NCBI GenBank assembly: GCA_964537685.1
Contig: CAZICM010000028.1
Location: forward strand, 50,584 to 114,583
Reading direction: 5' to 3'
Origin: CAZICM01 sp964537685
GTDB lineage: Bacteria > Myxococcota_A > Polyangia > Polyangiales > Polyangiaceae
Length of the DNA: 64,000 nt
The notes beneath the pieces are model-generated. The model did not search any database and had not been told where the DNA came from. It saw nothing but the letters and a program-made list of their open reading frames with translations. A program made the position numbers and the translations under genes. Below are positions 9,342 through 18,202 of the stretch, piece after piece (within the stretch, counting starts at the first letter, position 1; each line of letters opens with the position of its first letter).

Positions 9342-10049
9342 ATGCGCTCGCGGACTATTTGGGGCATTTTTATTTCGGCGGCACTGGTTTTTGGAGGCGA
9401 AGTCAGCGGCGCGCGGGCGGGCGAAAACAATACGCCCGGGCTCTATGGCGCCGCTTTGGGCGAGGCGTGTGCATTGCCGGCCGACTGCACTTCAGGCTTT
9501 TGTGTGGACGGCGTATGCTGTGATAATGAATGTGGTGGCAATAATACCGATGATTGCCAAGTGTGCGCCAAGAGCCTTTCCGCATCCGCGGATGGAGTGT
9601 GCACACTTCTCGCCGCGGGCACGGTTTGCAGGGAATCAGCGGGCGTTTGCGATATTTCCGAGACCTGCGATGGATTAACGCCTAAATGTCCTATCAATAT
9701 CTTGGCATTGGCGGGCACAGTATGCCGCGCCTCCATCTCCGAATGCGATGCAATCGAAGCTTGCGACGGTATTTTATTGGATTGTCCCGCCGACATGCCC
9801 TTGATGGATGGCGCACCCTGCGAGGGCGGTCTATGCCAGTCCGGCCTATGCGGGCAGCCCTCGGGTCATGGAAGCGGCGGGAGCGGGGGAGCGGGCGGTT
9901 CAGACGCTTTTAATGAGGAAACGGACGAAGGAAGCTGTGGCTGCCGGGTGCCTGGAGGCAGCGGAGCGGCGCATTTAAATCAAATGGTGTACATATTCGT
10001 TGGGATTTTAGCCGCTGGAATATGGAGAGCGAAAACGAGGCGCCCCTAG
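9342..10049 (+). CDS. Cys-rich secreted protein with MYXO-CTERM-like tail
   Basis: 235 residues. A signal peptide (IFISAALVFGGEVSGARA) precedes a Cys-rich ectodomain with repeated patterns such as CTSGFCVDGVCCDNEC and CRESAGVCDISETCDG, like those of myxobacterial and metazoan disulfide-rich extracellular proteins. A Gly/Ser linker follows. The C-terminus EGSCGCRVPGG, then a hydrophobic segment, then WRAKTRRP fits the MYXO-CTERM sorting signal (Cys motif, membrane anchor, basic end). The product is probably exposed on the outer surface after processing by a myxosortase-type protease. The 3' end overlaps the convergent YeaR-like gene by four bases. Confidence 0.8.
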   Translation: MRSRTIWGIFISAALVFGGEVSGARAGENNTPGLYGAALGEACALPADCTSGFCVDGVCCDNECGGNNTDDCQVCAKSLSASADGVCTLLAAGTVCRESAGVCDISETCDGLTPKCPINILALAGTVCRASISECDAIEACDGILLDCPADMPLMDGAPCEGGLCQSGLCGQPSGHGSGGSGGAGGSDAFNEETDEGSCGCRVPGGSGAAHLNQMVYIFVGILAAGIWRAKTRRP

Positions 10050-10363
10050 GATTGAAAGGTGGGCTCCCCATCAACGTTAGAATCGGGCATTCGATAAAAT
10101 TCAACGAAAAATCGCACGGGGCCCAAAGGCTGAACCTCGTGCTTCACGGTTTCCTCGATAATGCCGGGGCGCTCTTTCGTGAGAAGGTTGTCTTCCGGAG
10201 GATCGCCGTAAATCCGATAATTCAGCGACCCTTCAAGCACGACGATTTTCGCCCAGGTCCCCGCCTTGGTATTGTGCTGGCTTTTTAATCCCGCGGGAAT
10301 GGTGTCCTGCGTGAATTCAGCCGTTCTTTTATAGGGCTTCATGCCCTCCGGAATGGACTTCAT
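10046..10363 (-). CDS. DUF1971 (YeaR/TehB-like) cupin protein
   Basis: 105 residues, a typical size for stand-alone members of the DUF1971 (YeaR/TehB-like) cupin family. Recognisable blocks are IPEGMKPYKRTAEFTQDTIP, AGLKSQHNTKAGTWAKIVVL and a C-terminal VRFFVEFYR strand. In enterobacteria YeaR is tied to nitrate/nitrite stress, and the related TehB domain to tellurite resistance. The role here is unknown. The gene lies three bases after the DUF2780 gene, so they are probably one transcript. Confidence 0.75.
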   Translation of the reverse strand: MKSIPEGMKPYKRTAEFTQDTIPAGLKSQHNTKAGTWAKIVVLEGSLNYRIYGDPPEDNLLTKERPGIIEETVKHEVQPLGPVRFFVEFYRMPDSNVDGEPTFQS

Positions 10364-10366
10364 TAT

Positions 10367-10759
10367 TTAATGGCTAAGCGCCTTTTGCAGCAAGGGCAAT
10401 AGCGATTCTCCGCCCTTGCTTTGAACGAATTGCATAACAATAGGAATGAATTTGCCAATTAGCCCTTCATCCAGCCCCAATTTCGAAAAACCTCCCGCCA
10501 ATGAAACCAGATTGCCAATGCCGCCCGCGCCCACCATGTTGCCCAAACCGCCCAAAAGCGAGCCCAGACCGCCTTCTTCTTCCGCTGGAGCGGACTGAAT
10601 CAAATCGCCAACGCCGCCTCCGAGCGCCGAATTCAACTGGCCAAATTCGTCGCCGCCCAGCTTCTGCTGCGCGAGCTTAAATAAAAGCCCGGCACCGCCC
10701 TTGGCTTGATCTTCACTGACGCCCAACTGGCCCACAAGCGATGAGATGAGTTCATTCAT
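10367..10759 (-). CDS. DUF2780 (VcgC/VcgE-like) protein
   Basis: 130 residues. The start MNELISSLVGQLGVSEDQAK and the later LVSLAGGFSKLGLDEGLIGK and MQFVQSKGGESLLPLL match the DUF2780 family. The central region is Gly-rich with no charged core. No signal peptide or membrane anchor is evident. The molecular function of the family is unknown. It sits between a secreted peptidase-like gene upstream (16 bases) and the YeaR-like gene (three bases), all on the minus strand. Confidence 0.75.
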   Translation of the reverse strand: MNELISSLVGQLGVSEDQAKGGAGLLFKLAQQKLGGDEFGQLNSALGGGVGDLIQSAPAEEEGGLGSLLGGLGNMVGAGGIGNLVSLAGGFSKLGLDEGLIGKFIPIVMQFVQSKGGESLLPLLQKALSH

Positions 10760-10775
10760 GATGCACTCCGCTGTC

Positions 10776-11738
10776 TCACAAGAGACTGAGATGAAAATGA
10801 GGTTCCGAACTGTTTCTTTCGTCGAGCAGCGTAACGCCGCTCTCCTGTTTCACGGCTTCGCGAAGCGCTTCTTCCTGCTTTCCCGTGAGGCCCCAGGAGC
10901 GAACGTCCACCGCGCCCGACTTGAGATGTTTTGAGACGTAAATGCCGCGCGCAATCTGCGCATCAATGGCATCCGCAATGCTGCGGATCAGGCGCTTGCG
11001 CGATAGATTTTTTGCCGTGCCTTCTTTGTACACATTGCGAATTTCCGTGGCCGCCGCCTTGTTTTCGTAGAGCGCCACAATGTCTTCGCCGTGCTCCAAT
11101 TTGTTGTACATCAGTTGCGCTTGACGCTTGGGCGTGCGCGTTCCGCCCGTAACAACCAAACGTTTGCGCGTCGCTTTAAAATAGCGCGACGCGATGCGCT
11201 TGAGCCGCTCGGTGTCCGACGCCGTGAGCCTTAAATCGCGGGCCAGCACTTCAAAATGCATATTGCCCTTCACGCGCAGAAGTGCGTCGTCGCCTTTTTT
11301 ATCTTGCTCGCCGCCCGATTTTGCGCCGTCGATAATGCGCCATTTCTCGACGTCGCCGTGCTCGCCGCACTTGCGGCATGTGCCTAGCTTGTTGACGCCG
11401 CTTTTAACGGTTGTTTCAAGCGTGTCGGTCGTGCCATCGGCCGTCGTCAGCTCGTAGCGAATCTTCTTCGCTTTGTCGTAGCCGTTGCGGATTTCAACGG
11501 TGAAAATCGTCTCTTCGTCGCTGTCGCTGTCGTCGCTGTCATCGCTGTCGCTGTCGCCGTCATCGCCGCTGTCCGCGCTGACAGGCACGGTTTTTTTGCA
11601 AGTGCGGAGTTCAATTCGATCGTTAGGCTTGCTTGCCGCACGCCAGGAGCCGCATTGCACTTTGCCTTCATCCGCGAAGGCGCCCGAGCTAATGCCGAGC
11701 AGGCTCAAAAAAATCGCCGCAGCGAGTGTCGTGTTCAT
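10776..11738 (-). CDS. Exported M15-like zinc peptidase with Ser/Asp-rich linker
   Basis: 320 residues. A signal peptide ends near GAFADEG. A low-complexity run of Ser and Asp covers residues about 57-75 and divides a small N-terminal Cys-containing part from the rest. The C-terminal domain has RLVVTGGTRTPKRQAQLMYN, then SKHLKSGAVDVRSWGLT and SEPHFHLSLL. This order fits the zinc triad His271, Asp278 and His314 or His316 of the M15 (VanY/MepA/Hedgehog-type) peptidases, which cut peptidoglycan cross-links or D-Ala termini. A CRKCGEHGD motif near residue 121 may bind an extra metal. It is the first gene of a three-gene minus-strand run. The peptidase assignment rests on the motif alone. Confidence 0.65.
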   Translation of the reverse strand: MNTTLAAAIFLSLLGISSGAFADEGKVQCGSWRAASKPNDRIELRTCKKTVPVSADSGDDGDSDSDDSDDSDSDEETIFTVEIRNGYDKAKKIRYELTTADGTTDTLETTVKSGVNKLGTCRKCGEHGDVEKWRIIDGAKSGGEQDKKGDDALLRVKGNMHFEVLARDLRLTASDTERLKRIASRYFKATRKRLVVTGGTRTPKRQAQLMYNKLEHGEDIVALYENKAAATEIRNVYKEGTAKNLSRKRLIRSIADAIDAQIARGIYVSKHLKSGAVDVRSWGLTGKQEEALREAVKQESGVTLLDERNSSEPHFHLSLL

Positions 11739-12008
11739 GGAGGGCCGGGATTGTATTGGGGGGTGCCGGAAGATGCCGCATCAAGGGGCGATGGGGACAT
11801 CGGCGGGCCTTGGCTATTCGAGTCCTTTGAGTGCGTCAAGCGCGCTTTCAATCAGAGCAAGAATTGAGCGGGCAGTTATCTGCGTATAAATGGGCATAAA
11901 TCTCTTGATTATTTTAAAACAATTGATTGTATTTGCGAACCAAATAAATGATCAGCGGGTTTGGCCGGGTTGGCCCGCTTGGATAAACTCGGCCGCCGAG
12001 GTCATTGA

Positions 12009-12401
12009 ATGGAAAGCTTTAAAGAGTGTGGATTGCCCGCGTTCGGAATTTTACTCGTGGCAGGTTTTGGATTTACGATAAGCATCGTTGGATTGGTTGT
12101 GTCACTGACTCAAAAACCCCGTCCAGGCATGCTTGTTAGCATTGTGGGGCTGGTTATTTCGCTGCTGGCCATTGGAATTGGTCCGCTCGGGGCGATGCAT
12201 GGCCGCACGATCACCGATGAAGCCATCGCGGGCGCGGCCGTCGAGCCCGGCGTTCGAGAGCGAATCCGTGTCCAAGGCTATCAAGAGGCTGGCCAATGCA
12301 TTAAAATTGGATTTGTTGTGGGCGCGTTACCCACGGTGCTGGCCCTGCTGGGAATCGCCGTTGGCGCGGCCGGAGCCCGAAAGGCTTCTGCGCCCGGCTG
12401 A
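12009..12401 (+). CDS. Small hypothetical membrane protein
   Basis: 130 residues with three clear hydrophobic segments (about 11-33, 40-60 and 103-125), a soluble loop near residues 64-95 and a short Ala-rich tail. GAGG seven bases before the ATG supports the start. No family is recognised. The 270 bases upstream are AT-rich in part (around 11900-11950) and could hold a promoter; they also contain an imperfect hairpin (AGCGGG at 11954-11959 with CCCGCT at 11974-11979). Confidence 0.55.
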   Translation: MESFKECGLPAFGILLVAGFGFTISIVGLVVSLTQKPRPGMLVSIVGLVISLLAIGIGPLGAMHGRTITDEAIAGAAVEPGVRERIRVQGYQEAGQCIKIGFVVGALPTVLALLGIAVGAAGARKASAPG

Positions 12402-12521
12402 GCGCTTAAGATCAAGAATAGGGTTTCGCCGATTAAAAATCCGGATAGCCTCATCGGATGGGTACGCGATTGGGAAGCCATCCCGGGGCTGTGAAAGCGT
12501 TTTGAAAGAATTGGTGCATCG

Positions 12522-14090
12522 ATGAAGAGCTCTCTGATTCCGGCTGTTTTATTGGGTGCGGCGGCCCTGAGTATTCCGTCGTCATCGGAAGCCTTTTGCG
12601 GATTTTATTTGAGCGGCGCCGATGCCAAGCTGTTTAATAATGCAACGATTGTCGTTCTTATGCGCGATGGCCTTCGCACGGTGCTGGCCATGCAAAATAA
12701 TTATCAGGGACCGCTCGCCGATTTCGCGATGGTGGTTCCCGTGCCGGTTGTATTGCAGGAAGAAAATGTAAAAACCCTGCCCAATGAAGTATTTTCACGG
12801 GTCGATCGGCTCACCGCGCCTCGCCTCGTTGAATACTGGGAACAAGATCCCTGCCGCCCTATGTATCCGCCTGAGTCGGTGATGCTCGCCGGCCGGGTCG
12901 CGGTGACGGAAGAAGAGAGCGAGTCTTCGGATGCCAAAGAATTAGGCGTCAAAATCGAGGCCAAATTCAGCGTCGGCGAATACAATATTTTAATTTTAAG
13001 CGCCGAGGATTCGACGGGACTGGACACATTTTTAAGGCGCCAGCAATACAAAATCCCCGCGGGGGCCGAGCCTTACTTGAGACCCTATGTAACGGGAGGC
13101 AGCAAATTCTTTGTCGCCAAAGTCGACGCGAAAAAAGTCCGCTTTGAAAATGGCCAGGCCATGCTTTCTCCGCTGCGTTTTCATTACGACAGCGAGACCT
13201 TCAGTTTGCCTGTGCGCCTGGGGCTCATTAATTCTCCGGGCACACAGGATTTAATCGTCAATGTGATCGCCCGCTCCCGCTACGAAGCCGCCAATTACGA
13301 AAACTTCTCCATTCCGACGAATATTCGCGTCAATGAAACCGTAAAGGATAATTTCGGAGCGTTTTATGCCGCGATGTTCGATAAAATTCTCGCGCAGCAT
13401 CCCCGCGCTGTGATTACCGAATATGCCTGGAGCGCCGGCAGTTGCGATCCTTGTCCCGAACCGCCTTTGGCAGAAAGCGATTTGGCGACACTGGGCGCCA
13501 CCGTATTGCCCGCGATGGAAGGCGTGACCGAAGTTCCTCCTGGATTTGCATCGAATTTTACAATAACACGATTGCATGTGCGCTATACCAAGGAGGCGCT
13601 GGGCGAAGATATTGTATTCAGGGCTGCGCCTCCGATTGTGGGCGGAACGGGAATTCCCAACCCGGATGGGCAGATGACGCGGGGAGCGCATCAAGCCGGA
13701 TATAATAATTTTCAAGGGCGCTATGTGATTCTCCATCCGTGGACTGGCCCGATTCAATGCGAACAGCCTCAGCGGGGGATGTGGGGAGGCCCAATTCAGC
13801 AAGTTGCGGGCGATACGACGAAAGTGGCGACCAATTTAGCCTTTGCTCCGCGCGGAGGCGTGCAATTGGCTTCGTTTTTGGCCGAACCTGAATCGTCGCT
13901 GGAAGGCGGAGATGCAAAACTGCCTAGCGGGCCGGTCGCCGAACAGCCTTGGCAGGGAATTCCCAAAAGTGGTGGGTGTGCAGCCTGTGAAATTGGAAGC
14001 GCGCGCACGGGCGGATTTGCCGCTGGAATTTTATCGATGCTCGGAGCAATTGTATCGATTTGGAGAAGGCGCTCCAGGCCATTGAAATAA
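12522..14090 (+). CDS. DUF2330 surface protein with MYXO-CTERM-like tail
   Basis: 522 residues. The signal peptide ends in SSSEAF, followed at once by CGFYLSGADAKLFNNATIVV and FAMVVPVPVVL, which identify the DUF2330 family of exported bacterial proteins. The C-terminus has GGCAACEIGS, a hydrophobic segment (GGFAAGILSMLGAIVSI) and WRRRSRPLK, a variant MYXO-CTERM-like signal in which the Cys pair is spaced C-A-A-C. The protein is likely displayed on the outer surface. Its role is unknown. The gene is convergent with the next one, ten bases apart. Confidence 0.85.
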   Translation: MKSSLIPAVLLGAAALSIPSSSEAFCGFYLSGADAKLFNNATIVVLMRDGLRTVLAMQNNYQGPLADFAMVVPVPVVLQEENVKTLPNEVFSRVDRLTAPRLVEYWEQDPCRPMYPPESVMLAGRVAVTEEESESSDAKELGVKIEAKFSVGEYNILILSAEDSTGLDTFLRRQQYKIPAGAEPYLRPYVTGGSKFFVAKVDAKKVRFENGQAMLSPLRFHYDSETFSLPVRLGLINSPGTQDLIVNVIARSRYEAANYENFSIPTNIRVNETVKDNFGAFYAAMFDKILAQHPRAVITEYAWSAGSCDPCPEPPLAESDLATLGATVLPAMEGVTEVPPGFASNFTITRLHVRYTKEALGEDIVFRAAPPIVGGTGIPNPDGQMTRGAHQAGYNNFQGRYVILHPWTGPIQCEQPQRGMWGGPIQQVAGDTTKVATNLAFAPRGGVQLASFLAEPESSLEGGDAKLPSGPVAEQPWQGIPKSGGCAACEIGSARTGGFAAGILSMLGAIVSIWRRRSRPLK

Positions 14091-14100
14091 ATAAAATAAA

Positions 14101-14814
14101 TTAGAATGGAGAGCCCACGCAACTCCCGCCCGCAGGCACGACACTCGGCACTGTGAATGTAAGCTGCAAATTGCCGAGCACGGCTGTGTAATTGCCAGGG
14201 CCAACACCTGTATTGCCCGAAGTACAGTTACCAAAGCCGCCGCCATTGCAATCATCGGTACAAGCGGGCGCCATAATATTTTCCAGGCAGAAATTCGAAT
14301 TGACCGCGAAATTCCCGGCGGCGTCGAGCATCACCGAGCAGCTCGCTTCATGGATCTTTGTGCACGACGACGAAAAACATCCCTGGGGAAATACTTGAAA
14401 TTGAATCGGCGCATTGGCCGCAATGCTTTCCATGCCCGTTTGGGGATCGGGCGTGCCCCTCACGCAAAGCCTTCCTGCGGGCGTGGGTGCGCAGGCGCCC
14501 GCGTCACTTCCGCCATCCGCGCCTTGAGGCTCGAAACAGCCATTGTTACAAACATAAATGCCATCGGGATATTGAGCCGTTTCGCCATCCGTGCAGAAAC
14601 ACGCGCAGGGATCGACAGGCATGCCGCAAATCGGAGGAGGTGTGCATCCAGCGCATTCAATGGGCAATCCGCCCGTCCCGTTTCCACCGCTGCCGGCGCT
14701 GCCACCGCTGCCCATTCCGTTTCCGCCGCTGCCGCCGCCGCCGCTGCCACCGCTGCTGCAGGCCGCAATCCATCCAAAAGCAAAAATGGTCATTAAAAGG
14801 CTAAGCTTTTTCAT
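14101..14814 (-). CDS. Gly/Ser-linker lipoprotein, Cys-rich
   Basis: 237 residues from the start MKKLSLLM (an ATG 12 bases further upstream is the alternative). The signal peptide ends at the lipobox IAAC. A low-complexity linker of Gly, Ser and Asn follows, then a Cys-rich region (CAGCTPPPICGMPVDPCACF). The last 120 residues are predicted beta-rich with an Ig-like look (APIQFQVFPQGCFSSSC near the middle, LGNLQLTFTVPSVVPAGGSC at the end). No catalytic motif is seen. Such lipoproteins are abundant in Polyangia and are generally uncharacterised. Confidence 0.75.
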   Translation of the reverse strand: MKKLSLLMTIFAFGWIAACSSGGSGGGGSGGNGMGSGGSAGSGGNGTGGLPIECAGCTPPPICGMPVDPCACFCTDGETAQYPDGIYVCNNGCFEPQGADGGSDAGACAPTPAGRLCVRGTPDPQTGMESIAANAPIQFQVFPQGCFSSSCTKIHEASCSVMLDAAGNFAVNSNFCLENIMAPACTDDCNGGGFGNCTSGNTGVGPGNYTAVLGNLQLTFTVPSVVPAGGSCVGSPF

Positions 14815-14940
14815 AATGCGCAGCATGCCATTGTTTTGGGTATTCGCGCACGCTCCGATTGGATTGGAACATAAAAAAGATAAAGGCTTCGGCGCATGGA
14901 TGGATTATCCCGCGGGCGGTTTTGGAATACAGTAGGCCGC

Positions 14941-16167
14941 ATGGCGAAATATTGGTGGCTGTGGGCTTGTTCAGCCTTGGTTTTGGCTTCCGCGTGCGGG
15001 GCGGAGGGCACGCCTTCTCCGCCCGGCCAGACTGCGGGAAATGGTGGGGCTCCCGGTTCTGGAGGCGCGGGTGGAGCGGGCGGAGCGGGCGGTTCTGCGT
15101 TGGGTATGGGCGGAGCGGGCGGCGAAGGGGGACAAGGAGGTTCTGCAATGCCGGGTTTAACGAAGAATCATTGGGGATTTTTATCTTTGAATTTGCATGG
15201 GCTGTTGCTGGATGGCACGCCCTACAAAAGCAATCCAGAACGGTTTTCCGCGATTGCGAAGGTGGTTTCTGCCGAGGATGTGTATGTGATTGCGGCGCAG
15301 GAAGTGTGCAACAAAGGCAATGAGTCCGCCGCGCCAATGCTTCAATCGGCACTCGAGGCTGAAACAGGCGTCCCGTGGACATACCATTGGGAATTCGCGC
15401 ACACGGCTTGGGCGGGAACGCCGGACGAAGCGGAAGAAGGATTGGCCGTATTTGTCCGAGGGAAAATTGCCGATCAGCATTTGATTGAATATCGCTCGCA
15501 GGCCGGTTTGCGGAGGGTGGGCGTGGCCGTTCAATTGCCTGAGGAGCTGCTCAATACATGGGTGGTGTCCGTGCATTTGGAAGTATTTAGTGCCGATGGG
15601 CGATTAAAGCAATCCAGAGAGAGTGCGGCTTATGGATTGCTGCGGGGCGCGCTGCCTGGAAACGTGATTATTGCAGGCGATTTCAATGATATTAAATCGA
15701 GCCCTCCATTGCAGGCCATTCAGGATTTTGGCTACAAGGACTATTCGAAGACATTGGCTGCAAATTCGATCGATCATGTATTGGCCCACCGGGCGGCACC
15801 GTGGAAGGCCGAGGAAGCGAAGATATTATTTAATGGAGTGAATATGCCTGCGGTGTCGGATCATCCGGGCGTATTGGTGCGGATGATGGAGGGGATGCCC
15901 GATAATGTTGCATTCACCCGAATTGTTGCGCATGGGGCGCCCGGCGCTGGAAATGCATTGTGGGTGAGGGGAAGCGCCGCGCCTCTGTCGTGGAATTGGG
16001 GCTGGCCGGCGTTTGAGACGGCGGCAGATCGCTGGGAATTGTTGATGAGCGAACTGCCTGCGGGGAATTTTGAATATAAAACGCTGATCAATGATTCGGT
16101 GTGGCAGATGGGAAATAATGAGAAGGGAATGGGGGCTACCCAAAACGATTGCAACCCTATGTTCTAA
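14941..16167 (+). CDS. EEP-superfamily (nuclease/phosphatase-like) lipoprotein
   Basis: 408 residues from the ATG of MAKYWWLW, which puts the lipobox LASAC at residue 19; an upstream in-frame ATG at 14896 would add 15 residues. After a Gly-rich linker comes an endonuclease/exonuclease/phosphatase fold: FLSLNLHG, AAQEVCN, IIAGDFNDIKS, SIDHVLAH and AVSDHPGV give the expected Asn, Glu, Asp-x-Asn and Ser-Asp-His metal and catalytic positions. The last 90 residues (NVAFTRIVAHGAPG to WQMGNN) look like a starch-binding-type (CBM20-like) beta module. The substrate could be nucleic acid, a phospholipid or a phosphoester. The protein is anchored at the cell envelope. Confidence 0.8.
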   Translation: MAKYWWLWACSALVLASACGAEGTPSPPGQTAGNGGAPGSGGAGGAGGAGGSALGMGGAGGEGGQGGSAMPGLTKNHWGFLSLNLHGLLLDGTPYKSNPERFSAIAKVVSAEDVYVIAAQEVCNKGNESAAPMLQSALEAETGVPWTYHWEFAHTAWAGTPDEAEEGLAVFVRGKIADQHLIEYRSQAGLRRVGVAVQLPEELLNTWVVSVHLEVFSADGRLKQSRESAAYGLLRGALPGNVIIAGDFNDIKSSPPLQAIQDFGYKDYSKTLAANSIDHVLAHRAAPWKAEEAKILFNGVNMPAVSDHPGVLVRMMEGMPDNVAFTRIVAHGAPGAGNALWVRGSAAPLSWNWGWPAFETAADRWELLMSELPAGNFEYKTLINDSVWQMGNNEKGMGATQNDCNPMF

Positions 16168-16188
16168 CTCTCTATGCCACGTTTCAAT

Positions 16189-17112
16189 TCAATGAGATGC
16201 TCGCACAGTTCTTGCGGGCCTAAATATTGCACCGGCCTCTTGAATTGAAATACGCTGCCATTGCGCATAAACGCGCACCGTTTCGGTCCTCAGCTCTTTC
16301 TCGCTCAAATTGTCTCCCAGTCCTTTGGTAATGGCATCGATCACATAGCCCTCGGGAGCCATCAGCGCCCGCGTTGCAATGAGATGAGCCGAGCCTGCCT
16401 TTTCAAGCGCCTCACTAAAATAAGAATCCGAATAACATGCCATGACAAATGATGGAATTGTATCTCCAGGCGGTGTTTCCCTGCTTGTAGGCGGCAGTTT
16501 TAAACCATCCATCAATCGATTGTGGCCCGCATATCCGGCGACATGAATGGAAACGGAGCGCTCTTTGTTGTTGTCGCTGAATGCGATTGTACCTCCTCCC
16601 GTGGCAATCTTCCAAAATTGAAGAACAGCCCGGTCAATTTGATCTCCATGCACGGCCTGAAGAATCACAAGCTGCTCAACGCGCTGCCCAGGTTCGAGTC
16701 CCCAGCGCTCGCCTGAAATAAATCGCCTGTAAATGACGCGCTCCAATTGTTCCGCGGGGCCGTTTTGAATGTCCATGCGCTCCCAGCCGCTTTGTTTGCG
16801 ATCGAAAAATCGCCGCGCTCCAAAGACGGCGCCCCAATACAGGTTCTTTTTTAAGTCGCCTGCTTTTCCCGCCCAGCCCGCTCCGCAATTGATTTGCTCG
16901 TTGCTGCATAGGGGCACCGTGATATGCACCACCAGCGGTTTTCCCGCGCGGATATCGTTCCCAATCCGATGAAATCGGTCGCTCCAGCTTCCGCCTGCTG
17001 AATTTGATTGTGTTGTTTTTGATTCTGAAGAAATTGTAGGCGTCTGAGCCCGGGGAATGCCTGGATGACTGAGGATCAGCGCGAGCGGCAAGAATGCGAT
17101 GCGGAGTCTCAT
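16189..17112 (-). CDS. Exported protein, possibly caspase-like
   Basis: 307 residues. A signal peptide ends near IPRAQ. A predicted strand LVVHITVPLC and many aromatic residues (LYWGAVFGARRFF) follow. Two motifs suggest a clan-CD (caspase-like) His/Cys dyad: VSIHVAGYAGHNRLMDG with His197 and IPSFVMACYSDSYF with Cys226, each following a hydrophobic beta-strand as in that fold. The classic His-Gly and Gln-Ala-Cys signatures are not exact, so this is a hypothesis. The gene starts six bases after aroF on the same strand and is therefore probably co-transcribed with it. It is convergent with the EEP lipoprotein gene. Confidence 0.6.
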   Translation of the reverse strand: MRLRIAFLPLALILSHPGIPRAQTPTISSESKTTQSNSAGGSWSDRFHRIGNDIRAGKPLVVHITVPLCSNEQINCGAGWAGKAGDLKKNLYWGAVFGARRFFDRKQSGWERMDIQNGPAEQLERVIYRRFISGERWGLEPGQRVEQLVILQAVHGDQIDRAVLQFWKIATGGGTIAFSDNNKERSVSIHVAGYAGHNRLMDGLKLPPTSRETPPGDTIPSFVMACYSDSYFSEALEKAGSAHLIATRALMAPEGYVIDAITKGLGDNLSEKELRTETVRVYAQWQRISIQEAGAIFRPARTVRASH

Positions 17113-17118
17113 GCCCGC

Positions 17119-18114
17119 TTATCGGGCAAGCTCTCCACTTTGTGACAGCTCATGCACGAAATGAGTAAATTCGACGATAGAGAGCGCTTGTGGACCGTCG
17201 GACAGGGCTTCGCCGGGCCTGGGATGAACTTCGACCATAATGCCCGCCGCGCCCGCCGCGAGCGCCGCTTTGGCCATGGGAAGCAAAATATCCTTGCGGC
17301 CCGTGCCATGCGATGGATCGGCAAATACGCATTGGCCATGCACATGCGCAAGCAGCGCTACCGCGCCGATATCCAGCAAATTGCGTGTGGATGGATCGAA
17401 TCCCCGGATGCCGCGCTCGCAAAAAATAACGCCCGGACTTCCGTTCGCGAGCAGGTGTTCTCCGGCCAAAAGCCACTCTTCCAAAGTCGATGCCGCGCCG
17501 CGCTTTAAAAGCACTGGGCGGCCTGTCTTTCCAAGCGCGCGCAAGAGAGCAAAGTTCTGCATATTGCGCGAGCCCACTTGCAAAAGATGCGCAAGCTCGG
17601 CCGCCTTGGATACATCGCTCTCCGAAAGAACTTCGCTCACGACCAACAGCCCATGCCGATCGGCCGCGCGCCTCAGCCATAACAGCGCGTCGGCGCCGTG
17701 GCCTTGAAATGAATAGGGCGATGTCCGCGGTTTGAATGCGCCGCCGCGGATCATCCGAAGGCCAAGCGCTGCGGCCGCTGCGGCAATCTCTTCGATTTGC
17801 GATTCGGATTCGACGCTGCACGGGCCGGCGATAATGGTTTTCTGAGCGTTTGAAATCGTGAATCCCGAAATGCAAATCGAGCCTGTTTGAGCGTCGACGA
17901 GCGGATGCGCCGCTTCCGCCGTCCACACAGAATCGACGCCTTCGAGGGCTGCGACGGCGTTGCGCGTTTGGGTATTGGCCTGGGCTGAAGCTTCGAGAAT
18001 GCGGAATTGAACGTGGCCTTTGCCATCGTTGGATGTCTCGGCCCAAAGCCCGAGCTTTGCGAGCGCGCTTTTGATCGCCGCTGCATTGGCGCCGGGTTTT
18101 AGGGAGACAATCAT
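17119..18114 (-). CDS. aroF: 3-deoxy-7-phosphoheptulonate (DAHP) synthase, type I-beta
   Basis: 331 residues from the ATG of MIVSLKPG at 18114; the frame stays open further upstream but has no family similarity there and would run into the divergent gene. The enzyme condenses phosphoenolpyruvate and erythrose 4-phosphate in the first step of the shikimate pathway. Residues 1-80 form an N-terminal ferredoxin-like regulatory domain, as in Thermotoga DAHP synthase. The barrel has AGPCSVES (metal Cys), GGAFKPRTSPYSFQG, ERGIRGFDPSTRN, FADPSHGTGRKD (metal His), and MVEVHPRPGEALSDGPQAL with the metal Glu and Asp. No chorismate mutase domain is fused. The downstream gene is an exported possible caspase-like protein, an unusual partner. 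Confidence 0.93.
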   Translation of the reverse strand: MIVSLKPGANAAAIKSALAKLGLWAETSNDGKGHVQFRILEASAQANTQTRNAVAALEGVDSVWTAEAAHPLVDAQTGSICISGFTISNAQKTIIAGPCSVESESQIEEIAAAAAALGLRMIRGGAFKPRTSPYSFQGHGADALLWLRRAADRHGLLVVSEVLSESDVSKAAELAHLLQVGSRNMQNFALLRALGKTGRPVLLKRGAASTLEEWLLAGEHLLANGSPGVIFCERGIRGFDPSTRNLLDIGAVALLAHVHGQCVFADPSHGTGRKDILLPMAKAALAAGAAGIMVEVHPRPGEALSDGPQALSIVEFTHFVHELSQSGELAR

Positions 18115-18191
18115 CGGCGCTGTTTTAGTGATGTGGGCTGGGCAAGACAAGAGCGCTGTTGCTCGTCGCCTGCTCCACGTAGGCTGTTTGC

Positions 18192-18196
18192 GGAGG
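18192..18196 (+). promoter_or_regulatory. Ribosome binding site setting a lipoprotein start
   Basis: GGAGG lies six bases before the ATG at 18203. It favours that start over the in-frame ATG at 18266, which would leave a shorter n-region before the lipobox. Confidence 0.55.
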
Positions 18197-18202
18197 CTTA
18201 GG

